Assembly (NCBI RefSeq): GCF_015207395.1 | Contig: NZ_JADEWX010000034.1 | Location: 1 to 46,315, forward strand | DNA length: 46,315 nt | Direction: 5' to 3' | Source of the DNA: Nodosilinea sp. LEGE 07088 | GTDB taxonomy: Bacteria; Cyanobacteriota; Cyanobacteriia; Phormidesmidales; Phormidesmidaceae | In this document: in pieces, positions 14,452-22,123 of the stretch | How positions within the stretch are numbered: the first letter of the stretch is position 1 | Layout: each line of letters opens with the position of its first letter | The notes under the pieces: model-generated | What the model was told of the DNA's origin: nothing | Seen by the model: only the letters and a program-made list of their open reading frames with translations | Databases searched by the model: none | Position numbers and translations under genes: made by a program

Positions 14452-14456
14452 ATGAA

Positions 14457-14531
<75 letters not shown>

Positions 14532-14604
14532 TGGGAAGTGACGGAATCGAACCGTCTTCTCACCGTCTTCAGCGGCACGTGAGCACCAGCTTCACCAACT
14601 TCCC
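14532..14604 (-). tRNA. tRNA-Phe(GAA)
   Basis: Acceptor GGGAAGT/ACTTCCC, anticodon loop CTGAAGA, T-arm GACGG-TTCGATT-CCGTC, A73. Uninterrupted. Confidence 0.85.
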
Positions 14605-14611
14605 GTTTTGG

Positions 14612-14718
14612 CGGAGGATAGAGGAATCGTTCGCGGAGCGTTTCCGAAGGAAACACCCCTAGCCCAAGGACTACCCTGGTTTTCAAGACCAGTTGCCGAC
14701 CATTCAGCGGTATCCTCC
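14612..14718 (-). tRNA. tRNA-Ser(TGA) with 24-nt T-loop insertion
   Basis: Acceptor GGAGGAT/ATCCTCC, G73, CCA encoded. Anticodon arm CTGGT-CTTGAAA-ACCAG and a long variable arm as expected for Ser. T-stem AGGGG/CCTCT encloses TG, a 24-nt repeat, CGATT. Confidence 0.8.
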
Positions 14719-14726
14719 AAAGGTGG

Positions 14727-14825
14727 CGAGAACGGAGGGTTTCGTTCGCGTCAGCGTCTCCGAAGGAGAAACCCCCACTCTTCGGTTTCGTAGACCGATG
14801 TGTTATCCAGTTACACCACGTTCTC
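14727..14825 (-). tRNA. tRNA-Arg(ACG) with 25-nt T-loop insertion
   Basis: Acceptor GAGAACG/CGTTCTC, anticodon arm TCGGT-CTACGAA-ACCGA, G73 and CCA encoded. T-stem GGGGG/CCCTC encloses TT, 25-nt repeat, CGAAA. Confidence 0.8.
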
Positions 14826-14830
14826 AAGAG

Positions 14831-14960
14831 CGGAGCGAACAGGAGCTGTTTTGCTCCGCAACGCTGGCGCGAACGCGCAGCGTCTCCGAAAGGAGATACC
14901 TGTAGTGGGAATCCCACGACTGTTTAGCAAACAGCTTGCTTTACCGATGGCGATCGCTCC
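14831..14960 (-). tRNA. tRNA-Ser(GCT) with 48-nt T-loop insertion
   Basis: Acceptor GGAGCGA/TCGCTCC, anticodon loop TTGCTAA, long variable arm GTGGG-ATT-CCCAC. T-stem ACAGG/CCTGT encloses a loop of about 55 nt that looks like one repeat inserted into another. Its 3' remnant (CAGCT) differs from the CGAxx of the others. Confidence 0.75.
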
Positions 14961-14970
14961 AAAACTTTGG

Positions 14971-15052
14971 TAGGTCGGGCTGGACTTGAACCAGCAATGC
15001 AATAAGCGGCGGTTTTACAGACCGTTGCCCCCACCGGTAGGCGAGCCGACCT
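14971..15052 (-). tRNA. tRNA-Tyr(GTA)
   Basis: Acceptor AGGTCGG/CCGACCT, anticodon loop CTGTAAA, long variable arm, T-arm GCTGG-TTCAAGT-CCAGC, CCA encoded. Uninterrupted. Confidence 0.85.
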
Positions 15053-15091
15053 ATGTTGTTGAAATCGTGACTCACAGCATGAGTCGTTTGG

Positions 15092-15165
15092 CAGTGCCGA
15101 CGGGAGTTGAACCCGCAAACATCGACTTGAAAGATCGACGGCTTTACCGATTTGCCTACGGCACC
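15092..15165 (-). tRNA. tRNA-Glu(TTC)
   Basis: Acceptor GGTGCCG/CGGCACT, anticodon arm TCGAT-CTTTCAA-GTCGA, T-arm GCGGG-TTCAACT-CCCGT, CCA encoded. Confidence 0.85.
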
Positions 15166-15197
15166 AGGAAATTTCTACGCCGCGGCAGACGTAGAAA

Positions 15198-15292
15198 CGC
15201 ACAGACCAGGATTCGTTCGCGGAGCGTTTCCGGAGGAAATACCTGGAACAACGGTTTTGGAGACCGTGATGTTACCGTTACACCATCTGTGC
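15198..15292 (-). tRNA. tRNA-Trp(CCA) with 24-nt T-loop insertion
   Basis: Acceptor GCACAGA/TCTGTGC, anticodon arm ACGGT-CTCCAAA-ACCGT, G73. T-stem CCAGG/CCTGG encloses TA, a 24-nt repeat, CGAAT. Confidence 0.8.
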
Positions 15293-15299
15293 TAGTTGG

Positions 15300-15372
15300 T
15301 CGCAGCGGCGGGAGTTGCACCCGCAACAACCAGGGTATGAACCTGGGGCTTTGCTGGTTAAGCTACGCTGCC
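15300..15372 (-). tRNA. tRNA-Met(CAT), second
   Basis: Anticodon arm CCAGG-TTCATAC-CCTGG, T-arm GCGGG-TGCAACT-CCCGC, A73 and CCA encoded. Acceptor GGCAGCG/CGCTGCG has a G1-G72 mismatch. The T-loop begins TG, shared with the adjacent Cys and Glu(CTC) genes. Confidence 0.8.
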
Positions 15373-15381
15373 AAAAAGTGG

Positions 15382-15454
15382 ACTCCAGGGCGGGAGTTGC
15401 ACCCGCAATTTCCGGTTTTGCAGACCAGCGCCTTGCTAATTTGGCTACCTGGAG
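15382..15454 (-). tRNA. tRNA-Cys(GCA)
   Basis: Acceptor CTCCAGG/CCTGGAG, U73 (a cysteine identity base), anticodon arm CTGGT-CTGCAAA-ACCGG, T-loop TGCAACT, CCA encoded. Confidence 0.85.
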
Positions 15455-15460
15455 ATTTGG

Positions 15461-15540
15461 TGGAGACGTGGAGGATTGAACTCCAGTCCTGCAACCGTCC
15501 GTTTGTTGGTTTCGGAGCAGTCAACACCAGTCGCGTCCCC
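15461..15540 (-). tRNA. tRNA-like gene, anticodon not assignable
   Basis: Acceptor GGGGACG/CGTCTCC (with G3-U70), T-arm TGGAG-TTCAATC-CTCCA, A73 and CCA are good. No canonical anticodon arm is seen: the best stem is TGTTG/CAACA with a 13-nt loop lacking the usual CTNNNAA form, and the D-arm is unclear. Length is about 80 nt. Confidence 0.55.
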
Positions 15541-15545
15541 ACGGA

Positions 15546-15618
15546 CGAAGATGACAGGATTTGAACCTGTGGCTCCTGCCTCGGAAACGGGCGCTCTTTC
15601 CAACTGAGCTACATCCTC
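15546..15618 (-). tRNA. tRNA-Arg(CCG)-like
   Basis: Acceptor GAGGATG/CATCTTC, D-arm GCTC/GAGC, anticodon arm CCCGT-TTCCGAG-GCAGG with one mismatch, T-arm ACAGG-TTCAAAT-CCTGT. Confidence 0.75.
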
Positions 15619-15625
15619 AATGTGG

Positions 15626-15699
15626 AAGCCTCGACGGGAGCTGCACCCGCTTCTCTATGACTGAGAATCACAGCGACTTATCTGATCGTCCACGAGGCT
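15626..15699 (-). tRNA. tRNA-Glu(CTC)
   Basis: Acceptor AGCCTCG/CGAGGCT, anticodon arm TGTGA-TTCTCAG-TCATA, T-arm GCGGG-TGCAGCT-CCCGT, CCA encoded. The body resembles the Gln(CTG) gene at 14378, so the anticodon may have switched. Confidence 0.75.
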
Positions 15700-15704
15700 A
15701 TCAA

Positions 15705-15897
15705 TAGCGGTGGTGGGACTCGAACCCACGAGTACTCCGGTGCCTTAAAACGCGCTTCCCCAACTCACATCCCTGCTTCGTCAGGTGCACTGCAAATTCG
15801 GCATTCCGGCTGTCCCTTACGTATGTCACCACACCTGGGGGACTATCCTCCAGCGAGTCAACGTTTGCTGGTGCTCTACCTCATGAGCTACACCGCT
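15705..15897 (-). tRNA. tRNA-Val(GAC)-like with about 115-nt internal insertion
   Basis: Perfect acceptor AGCGGTG/CACCGCT, D-arm GCTC/GAGC, T-arm GTGGG-TTCGAGT-CCCAC. Stem CCAGC/GCTGG holds a 12-nt loop ending TTGACTC (anticodon GAC). About 115 extra nt lie between this arm and the T-arm, with a CAGGTG/CACCTG stem inside. Confidence 0.6.
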
Positions 15898-15900
15898 ATA

Positions 15901-15976
15901 CGGGGATGATGGGATTTGAACCCACGATCGCTCGTTCGACAAACGAGTGCTTTTAGCCTGACTAAGCTACATCCCC
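15901..15976 (-). tRNA. tRNA-Asp(GTC), first gene of array
   Basis: Acceptor GGGGATG/CATCCCC, G73, anticodon arm CTCGT-TTGTCGA-ACGAG, T-arm GTGGG-TTCAAAT-CCCAT. Transcribed first, about 75 nt after the array promoter. Confidence 0.85.
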
Positions 15977-16052
15977 AAAGGTGGCAGTATTTAGTTTTCA
16001 AGGTTCAGATGGAAAGGTTTCAAGCCTTGAGGAAGGCTTTGCCTGCCCTGAT

Positions 16053-16087
16053 GCTACAAATGTAGTATGTATACTACAGACTGTCAA
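16053..16087 (-). promoter_or_regulatory. tRNA-array promoter with overlapping dyad operators
   Basis: On the leftward strand TTGACA (16087-16082), exactly 17 bp, then TACATT (16064-16059). Two overlapping dyads cover spacer and -10: TGTAGTAT-GT-ATACTACA (16061-16078) and CTACA-AA-TGTAG (16053-16064). TACA-N2-TGTA and TGTAGTA/TACTACA half-sites are the type bound by BlaI/MecI/CopY-family repressors. No such repressor gene is in the window, so the regulator is inferred. Confidence 0.75.
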
Positions 16088-16172
16088 GTGTGGATTGCAA
16101 CTTTTGGTAGAAAGGTCTGGGTAGCGCTCTCGCAGAAAACTGGGATGCCTTACCCAGACCAGGCTTTTCGGG

Positions 16173-16559
16173 CTATGCCCAAGCAGAAACAGGACTTTCA
16201 CTCAGTTGCCACAACTTGTAGATGAGGGCTTCGGTGCGATCGCTCAGGGCGGTTACAAACATCCCCTCATGGGCGTCGGGGCTGGAGGCAATCCAGCTAC
16301 CACTGAGTTTGATTTCGACAAACCAATCGTCCACGGGAAAGACCTGTGTATTACGAACACCCTCGTCTCGTAGCACGCTTTCGAGCTGCCGTAACTCAGC
16401 GATCTGGGTAGGCAGCAAAAAGCTCGCCTGGCCAGGTTCTACATGCAAGTTTTGGGCCAACCGCATCGCCAAAACAACGTGCTGGGCGATGAGCATTTCA
16501 GGGGAGGCCATGACCCACTCCATATAGAGTCCGAGGTCGGTGTAGTTCAGCTTCAACAT
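16173..16559 (-). CDS. unknown protein, 128 aa
   Basis: Follows the HNH endonuclease gene by 25 bp on the same strand, so the two are probably co-transcribed. Soluble, mixed alpha/beta protein (MLKLNYTDLGLYMEWV at the start, then DDWFVEIKLSGSWIAS). No catalytic motif recognised. The gene ends about 85 bp before the tRNA-array promoter. A role with the endonuclease or array is possible from position only. Confidence 0.75.
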   Translation of the reverse strand: MLKLNYTDLGLYMEWVMASPEMLIAQHVVLAMRLAQNLHVEPGQASFLLPTQIAELRQLESVLRDEGVRNTQVFPVDDWFVEIKLSGSWIASSPDAHEGMFVTALSDRTEALIYKLWQLSESPVSAWA

Positions 16560-16584
16560 TGGTCGGGTCTCCTATGCTAGTGGG

Positions 16585-17112
16585 TTAGTCGGGGGGATGC
16601 TCGCTCCAAAACTGGTCGGCAAAGGCCATAACCGGGTGCATGGGCGCTTTGGGTTTGGTTTTGAGCACCAGGTGGGTGTCTGGTAACAGGCGATCGCCCT
16701 TAGTGGTGTTGCAGCGCTCGCAGGCCGCGACCACGTTGTCCCAGGTGTGGGTGCCCCCTTTTGAATGGGGAATCACGTGGTCAATTGTCAGTCGCCTGGG
16801 GCTGCCGCAGTACTGGCAGCGGTACTGGTCACGGCGAAACACTTCCCGGCGGCTCACCGGGGGCACCTTCCAGTGCCGTTCGCGATCGCCACTGGTCAGC
16901 CGGATGTGCTCTGAGACTTGTAGTACAAGATTGGGAGAGCGCACCTGCCACTGCTGAGCGCCGTGCAGTGCGATCGCTTCGGCCTGGCCGGTGACTAAAA
17001 GGGCGATCGCCCGCCTGATATTGATACGCATCAAAGGCAGATAGTTTTTTGAAAACACAACCACTTGATGCTGAAGCACGAGAGGCTGTGGCGTTTGCTG
17101 CTGAATAGACAT
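16585..17112 (-). CDS. HNH endonuclease, 175 aa
   Basis: HNH nuclease with zinc ribbon: CQYCG (residues 98-102), LTIDHVIPHSKGG with the active-site His (about 107-119), WDNVVAACERCNTTKGDR with the second Cys pair and Asn. This is the small HNH type I recall as near universal in cyanobacteria. Substrate is unknown. ATG at 17112. A rho-independent terminator lies 12 bp upstream, so expression would need readthrough of the upstream transcript or a promoter in the short gap. A 128-residue gene follows. Confidence 0.9.
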   Translation of the reverse strand: MSIQQQTPQPLVLQHQVVVFSKNYLPLMRINIRRAIALLVTGQAEAIALHGAQQWQVRSPNLVLQVSEHIRLTSGDRERHWKVPPVSRREVFRRDQYRCQYCGSPRRLTIDHVIPHSKGGTHTWDNVVAACERCNTTKGDRLLPDTHLVLKTKPKAPMHPVMAFADQFWSEHPPD

Positions 17113-17123
17113 GGCTGTAATCC

Positions 17124-17163
17124 AAAAAAATACCCCCCGCTTTTGGCTCTCAAAAGCGGGGGG
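17124..17163 (-). terminator. rho-independent terminator or attenuator before HNH gene
   Basis: Perfect 12-bp stem (17163-17152 with 17144-17133), 7-nt loop, then a T-run on the leftward transcript. It ends a transcript of about 300 nt coming from the promoter at 17479-17451, immediately before the HNH start codon. Confidence 0.8.
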
Positions 17164-17186
17164 CAGAGCAGTAATTATGCTTTTCC

Positions 17187-17399
17187 CTATAAAAGAGATA
17201 GGTTGCTCCTACCCCTTCCGCTTTTGGCTAAATGGTCTCGACCGAGCCATTCGGTGGCTATGCCGTTGATACCTGTATAGGCGGGTTTAGCGGCCGGGCT
17301 ATTGGGCCGCTCACCGATAAACAACACCGACTGTTCGCCAAAACACGGGCGAATTCGGTGCAGTAAGCGGATGTTTTCTCTGGATAAGCGGCAGTTCAT
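17187..17399 (-). CDS. possible small protein, 70 aa
   Basis: An open frame filling the space between the upstream promoter and the terminator: basic, with SRENIRLLHRIRPCFGEQSV and a Ser/Arg-rich tail. There is no clear ribosome binding site and no recognised family. It could instead be the non-coding leader of the HNH transcript. The end lies 24 bp before the terminator hairpin, which favours a real short gene or regulatory RNA. Confidence 0.45.
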   Translation of the reverse strand: MNCRLSRENIRLLHRIRPCFGEQSVLFIGERPNSPAAKPAYTGINGIATEWLGRDHLAKSGRGRSNLSLL

Positions 17400-17437
17400 G
17401 GGAATATCAGGTTTGAGCGCAGGCTGGGTTTGAATAA

Positions 17438-17492
17438 TGTAGATGGATTCATTATGTTACATCTGTAGTGCGATGTCCACACTCAGATGTAG
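17438..17492 (-). promoter_or_regulatory. second promoter with TACA-N2-TGTA operator
   Basis: On the leftward strand TGGACA (17479-17474), 17 bp, CATAAT (17456-17451). The dyad TACATCTGTA (17458-17467) lies in the spacer, and further TGTAG half-sites are at 17438-17442 and 17488-17492. Same architecture as the tRNA-array promoter, suggesting one shared repressor. Confidence 0.65.
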
Positions 17493-17611
17493 CTAGATGT
17501 TCTAGGTAATACAGGGCACCCGCCGGGTATTACGCAACTTTCCACGATTTTTCCGAAAATTTTCCTTCTTTAAAGTGAACAGCCCTAGCCAGAAAAAGTG
17601 GTATCGGGCTC

Positions 17612-19144
17612 CTACCGAGCAGTCACAAAGCGCTCGCGGGCCATCGCTCGCAGCTGTTGAATATCTTCTCGGCGGGTAACCGACAGGGGCACCGTACGCT
17701 TAATCTCTTCTAGCAGCAGGGTGGTATTGGCGGAGCGGTTCTCGTAAAGGGCGCGGTAGTGGGCGGTGATCACCGCCTGCTCGATCTCAGCGCCGCTAAA
17801 GCCCTCGCTGGCGATGACGAGTTCGTCGAGGTCAAAGGCGTCGATGCCCTGCTGGCGGCGACTGAGGTGAATATTTAGAATATCGTGGCGCTCATCGGCC
17901 TCGGGTAGATCGACAAAGAAAATCTCGTCAAAGCGGCCCTTGCGCAGCAGCTCCGGCGGAATGGCTGATAGGTCATTGGCGGTGGCGACCACAAAAATTT
18001 CCTGGGATTTCTCCTGGAGCCAGGTGAGAAAATAGCCAAACAGGCGGCGGCTGAGGCCACCATCGCCCTCGCCGCTGGTTTGACCCATACTTTTCTCAAT
18101 TTCATCCATCCAGAGAATGCAGGGGGACATGGTTTCGGCCATGGTTACCGCGCGGCGAAAATTCTTATCAGATTCGCCGATGTACTTGTCGTAGAGGCGG
18201 CCTGCGTCGAGCTTGAGCAGGGGTAAATTCCACTGGCGGGCAATGGTTTTGGCCGCCAACGACTTGCCGCAGCCCTGAATGCCGACGATCAAAATACCCT
18301 TGGGGGCAGGCAGATTGTACCGGCGTGCCTGGGGAGTAAAGCCCACCTTGGCATAGCCTAGCCAGCGCTTCAGCCCCTCAAAACCACCTAGCTCGGCCAA
18401 GTTGGTCTCGGAAGGAAAATAGTCGAGCAGCCCCTCTTCGTGAATGACGCGGGCTTTGCGCTCCAGCACCCGATTGACATCGTCGGTATTGAGTTTGCCA
18501 TCGTGGAGAGCGGCGTAGGCGACCACCTTGCGGGTTTGGCTCAGGGTCATACCCTGGAGAGCTTTGACCAGGGTGTGAATATCTTCGGGACTGAGCTCGA
18601 CTTTGACCCGGCCCTTGAGCGATCGCACCACGTCGGCCACGGCCCCGTAAAGCTCTTCGGGCTGAGGCAGCTTGATGTCAAAATACACCACATCATGGGC
18701 AATTTCGGGCGGCAGGCTATGGCCAGTGCCGCTGATCACCAGCGATGAGCGATTGCGAGAAAACTGGTCGGCCACCTCCCGAAACTGTCGCGCCACCACC
18801 GGGTCTTTGAGGTGGGGAGCAAAGTCTTTGAGCCAGTAGATCGCCTTAAAACTCAGGTCCTGAATGTGGCGCAGCATGTCCAGAGGTTCGGTGGTCTGGG
18901 GCAGCGCCTGGCCGCGCTTGGCGCTGGGGGGGCTGTACTCGTTTTGCCAGCGATGGTCGGGACTGTCAGGCGATCGCATCAACCCCTGGGCAATGCTCCA
19001 CTCAAACACCGTCATCTGCATATCGGCACAGGCTGCGCTAATTAACCCCTGCACCCGCTCTTCTTCCACCGTGTCGATCACCACCACTGGATGAAACGAC
19101 GTTATCAGGGTTTGAAAGTGCTGCACGCTGGGGTTGAGAGCCAT
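17612..19144 (-). CDS. Ycf46-type AAA+ ATPase
   Basis: 510 residues. The N-terminal half (1-250) is the Ycf46-specific domain. The C-terminal AAA+ module has Walker [13 protein letters not shown] (about residue 284), the [11 protein letters not shown] segment, Walker [11 protein letters not shown], sensor VATAND and arginine-finger region [17 protein letters not shown]. Ycf46 proteins are found in cyanobacteria and algal plastids and have been linked to CO2-uptake control. The biochemical target is unclear. ATG at 19144. It is a single gene, separated from the next by 84 bp. Expected length and intact motifs suggest it is functional. Confidence 0.9.
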   Translation of the reverse strand: MALNPSVQHFQTLITSFHPVVVIDTVEEERVQGLISAACADMQMTVFEWSIAQGLMRSPDSPDHRWQNEYSPPSAKRGQALPQTTEPLDMLRHIQDLSFKAIYWLKDFAPHLKDPVVARQFREVADQFSRNRSSLVISGTGHSLPPEIAHDVVYFDIKLPQPEELYGAVADVVRSLKGRVKVELSPEDIHTLVKALQGMTLSQTRKVVAYAALHDGKLNTDDVNRVLERKARVIHEEGLLDYFPSETNLAELGGFEGLKRWLGYAKVGFTPQARRYNLPAPKGILIVGIQGCGKSLAAKTIARQWNLPLLKLDAGRLYDKYIGESDKNFRRAVTMAETMSPCILWMDEIEKSMGQTSGEGDGGLSRRLFGYFLTWLQEKSQEIFVVATANDLSAIPPELLRKGRFDEIFFVDLPEADERHDILNIHLSRRQQGIDAFDLDELVIASEGFSGAEIEQAVITAHYRALYENRSANTTLLLEEIKRTVPLSVTRREDIQQLRAMARERFVTAR

Positions 19145-19228
19145 CGTAAAAATACCGGAGAAGTGCGCTAGGGCTAATATGCCCGGTTCTTACTTCGTTT
19201 CCCCCACTCGCCCATCCGGAGGCCCCGC

Positions 19229-20083
19229 TTAATCGAGCGCGTCTAGCCCCTGGCGAGCGTATCGAATGCGCAGCTTGAGTCCCAGGGTGACCTGTTTCAT
19301 CAGCCAGTACAAACTGGCCAAACCCACAAAGGTGACCGCAATGACTGCGATCGGTCGCTTAGAGGTGAGGACGTCTAGGGTATCGACGAGAACGCTGGTG
19401 GGGTCTACCACCAGATCCCAACTGTTGAACCGCAGAAAGCGACCCAGATAGATGCCCACGGCACACAGGGCATGGATCAACAGCTCAATCGGCAAAATCA
19501 GCGCTCGCGCCCCATGCTGTTTGAGATAGATCGCCAGGTTGAGAATAGAGATGACGTAGGCCTCAAACCCCAGCAAAATTGCGATCGTATGGATGGGAAT
19601 AAACACCAACGCCACCACCCAGGTGCGGATCAGGCCAGAGCTGGTGCCATGAATCAGGTGAATGATGTCGGTTAGGACATAGGGGGCATTGGGCAAAAAA
19701 GCCAGAAATACCACCAGCCCAGCCCACCACAGCCAGCCCCGAGGGGTACTCTGCTTTTGAAACACCAGCCAGCTCATGGCCGCCGCCACCCCGATCAGTC
19801 CGATCAACCACAGCAGGCGCAGCTGGGTGGCAAGGCCACCGTCGCCCAGGATGTTGAACCAACCCTGCATTACCCGGGGCATTCTCGGCCATAGTCCGAT
19901 CACGCCAATGACGCCTACCCCTGACCAGGCGGCTAAAAACCATTTTTGCGGTATGACGCGACTGCGAAACAGACCAAAACTCAACAGCAGAGGTACAAAG
20001 GCTAGGAATAGATTCCACCAAATCCAGCCGTCATAGACGTTATCGAAGGCGCTGACAATACCATTGGGCAGAAGCGATCGCAT
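19229..20083 (-). CDS. DUF1361 membrane protein
   Basis: 284 residues with about seven hydrophobic helices. The motif FLPNAPYVLTDIIHLIH (about residues 132-148) is the DUF1361 signature. No function is established. It faces the divergent S10-type peptidase gene across 213 bp and is followed at 84 bp by ycf46, same strand. ATG at 20083. Confidence 0.85.
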   Translation of the reverse strand: MRSLLPNGIVSAFDNVYDGWIWWNLFLAFVPLLLSFGLFRSRVIPQKWFLAAWSGVGVIGVIGLWPRMPRVMQGWFNILGDGGLATQLRLLWLIGLIGVAAAMSWLVFQKQSTPRGWLWWAGLVVFLAFLPNAPYVLTDIIHLIHGTSSGLIRTWVVALVFIPIHTIAILLGFEAYVISILNLAIYLKQHGARALILPIELLIHALCAVGIYLGRFLRFNSWDLVVDPTSVLVDTLDVLTSKRPIAVIAVTFVGLASLYWLMKQVTLGLKLRIRYARQGLDALD

Positions 20084-20296
20084 CGGGGGTTAACCTCAAA
20101 GAGGGCTTACCCTAATCTAGATCCTGACAGCCAGATCGTCTTCATAGTCGGTCAAGGGCAGACCTTTTTCGCCCCCTGCCCCGCAGAGATATACAAGTCT
20201 CGGCGCTGATTTGAACCCTACGTGGAAGCAATGCCTGGCCCGGCACCATAGGGAGTAAGATGCAAAAGACCTCAGCCCCCGTCCAGCAGCATCTCC

Positions 20297-21790
20297 ATGG
20301 TAGATACCCCCCAGCGCCAGGGCAACACCACCGAGCATTTGCTCGGCAGCCAACCCTACAAGGCCTCGGCCCAATGGCAAACTCTCTACGAAAAAGATCA
20401 GCCCGTAGCCGAGCTGTTCCACGTGGCCTACACCATCGCCGACCAAGACCCGGCCCAGCGCCCGATTACCTTCGTGTTTAACGGTGGGCCAGGGGCGGCC
20501 TCGGCCTATCTACATATGGGTGCCCTCGGGCCGCGCCGAGTGGTGTTTAACCCCAATGGTAGCCTGCCTCGCCCGCCGGTGCAGGTAGTCGACAACGCCG
20601 AGAGCTGGCTCAGCTTTACCGATCTCGTTTTTATCGACCCAGTGGGCACCGGCTTTAGTCGTACCCTGCCCAAGAACGGTGAAAAATCTGCTCAGTCAGA
20701 CCATAAACCGGGCCACAAGCCCGACGACAAGGCCGACGATAAAGCTGACGACAAGGCCAAAAAATTCTGGACGGTCGATCGCGACCTCAACGCCCTGGGC
20801 GAATTTATTCAGGGCTATCTGTCGGCCCACCACCGCTGGCTGTCGCCGGTATTCATTGCCGGGGAGAGCTACGGTGGCTTTCGGGTGGCCAAACTCTGTC
20901 GCAAGCTTCAGCAAGACTACGGCGTGGGCCTGTGCGGCGCTATTCTAATTTCTCCGGTGATGGAGTTCATGCTGCTGGAGGGCACCGATTACAACCTCAG
21001 CGGCTGGGCTACGGTAATCCCATCGATGGCGGCAACAGCGGTGCTGCACGGGCGGGTAACGACCGCCGACACCCCCACCGCCCACGGGGTCAAAGCCGCT
21101 GAATTTGCCCGCAAAACCTTGATCCCGCTGCTGGCCCTGGGCGGCACCGCCCCCGCCGAGGAGCAGCAGCATGTCTTCGATCAACTGGCCCAGCTGATTG
21201 GCCTCTCCCCCGCATTGGTGCAGCGCCATCGGGGCCGCATCGACATTGTCACCTTCGCTCGAGAGCTACTGCGCCACCAGCAGCGCATTTTAGGCCTCTA
21301 CGATGCCTCCGTAACGGCGATCGACCCTTTCCCCGATCGCCTGGTGAATGAGGGCACCGACCCCACCCTAGAGGGCATCGATCGCCTGTTTACGGGTGCC
21401 ATTAACAGCCACCTGCGATCGACCCTGGGGGTTGATACGACCCTGACCTACAACCTACTCAGTTTTGAGGTGTTCAAAGCCTGGGAGTTTTTGCCGGAGA
21501 GTGAGTACCGTCAGGGGTTTATCGGCTCGGTCGATGACCTGCGGGTGGGCATGGCCCTCAACCCCTACCTCCAGGTCTATATTACCCACGGCATCTACGA
21601 CCTAGTAACCCCCTATTTCTCGTCTAACCATCTGGTCGATTTAATGAACCTCAACCCCGATTTGCAGACCAACCTGACCCTGCGACATTTCGAGGGAGGG
21701 CATATGTTTTACACCTGGGACGAGTCGCGACGGCAATGGCTTAGCGATATGCGGCAATTCTATCGGCAGGCGGCGGGGCGCAGCCTGTAG
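20297..21790 (+). CDS. serine carboxypeptidase-like protein (peptidase S10 family)
   Basis: 497 residues with alpha/beta-hydrolase features: FVFNGGPGAASAYLHMG (oxyanion region, about residues 58-74), DPVGTGFSR (115-123), nucleophile motif GESYGGFRVAKL (Ser at about 191), HGIYDLVTPYF (Asp) and HFEGGHMFYTW (His), giving the Ser-Asp-His triad of S10 peptidases. No clear signal peptide, so it is probably cytosolic. A DKADDKADDK-type Lys/Asp repeat lies in a loop near residue 140. It would remove C-terminal residues from peptides; substrate unknown. Monocistronic. Confidence 0.85.
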   Translation: MVDTPQRQGNTTEHLLGSQPYKASAQWQTLYEKDQPVAELFHVAYTIADQDPAQRPITFVFNGGPGAASAYLHMGALGPRRVVFNPNGSLPRPPVQVVDNAESWLSFTDLVFIDPVGTGFSRTLPKNGEKSAQSDHKPGHKPDDKADDKADDKAKKFWTVDRDLNALGEFIQGYLSAHHRWLSPVFIAGESYGGFRVAKLCRKLQQDYGVGLCGAILISPVMEFMLLEGTDYNLSGWATVIPSMAATAVLHGRVTTADTPTAHGVKAAEFARKTLIPLLALGGTAPAEEQQHVFDQLAQLIGLSPALVQRHRGRIDIVTFARELLRHQQRILGLYDASVTAIDPFPDRLVNEGTDPTLEGIDRLFTGAINSHLRSTLGVDTTLTYNLLSFEVFKAWEFLPESEYRQGFIGSVDDLRVGMALNPYLQVYITHGIYDLVTPYFSSNHLVDLMNLNPDLQTNLTLRHFEGGHMFYTWDESRRQWLSDMRQFYRQAAGRSL

Positions 21791-22123
21791 CTGGGGGCTT
21801 GGGTACGGGCGATCGCCGTCGAACCCAAGGGCAAAAAAAACCGACAAGCCCAAATGCATGGAGTTGCCGGTTGGTTGTGTGTTCCCTGTAGATGACTCGG
21901 CTAAAGTTGAGTCAACCTTAGTATCACGGGAAAGTTCCTAGAGACCTAGCGAATTTGTCACTACAGCTTGTGAGTTTGATCACAAATTTAAGCATTTTGA
22001 CCGATGGCAATTCTTCTAAAGCCGTACTCGCTGTAAAGACTCTTCAACCCCAATTGTTCCCTGGGGACTTTAGCGCAAAAATAAAGGCACCAAGACGACG
22101 CCCCTGTATATCGAGACAAACCT
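21791..22123. other. intergenic stretch without identifiable gene
   Basis: 333 bp. One HIP1 site, an A-rich tract after the peptidase gene and a GACTC/GAGTC inverted repeat near 21894-21913. Presumably contains the promoter of the TerB-like gene. Nothing else seen. Confidence 0.5.

Noticed and set aside
15461-15540. tmRNA gene
   Set aside because: Only about 80 nt with no reading frame or pseudoknots; the resemblance is limited to the acceptor and T-arm.
15705-15897. Group I intron in a tRNA
   Set aside because: The insert of about 115 nt is well below the size of a catalytic group I intron and is not in the anticodon loop. Only one short segment resembles a core element.
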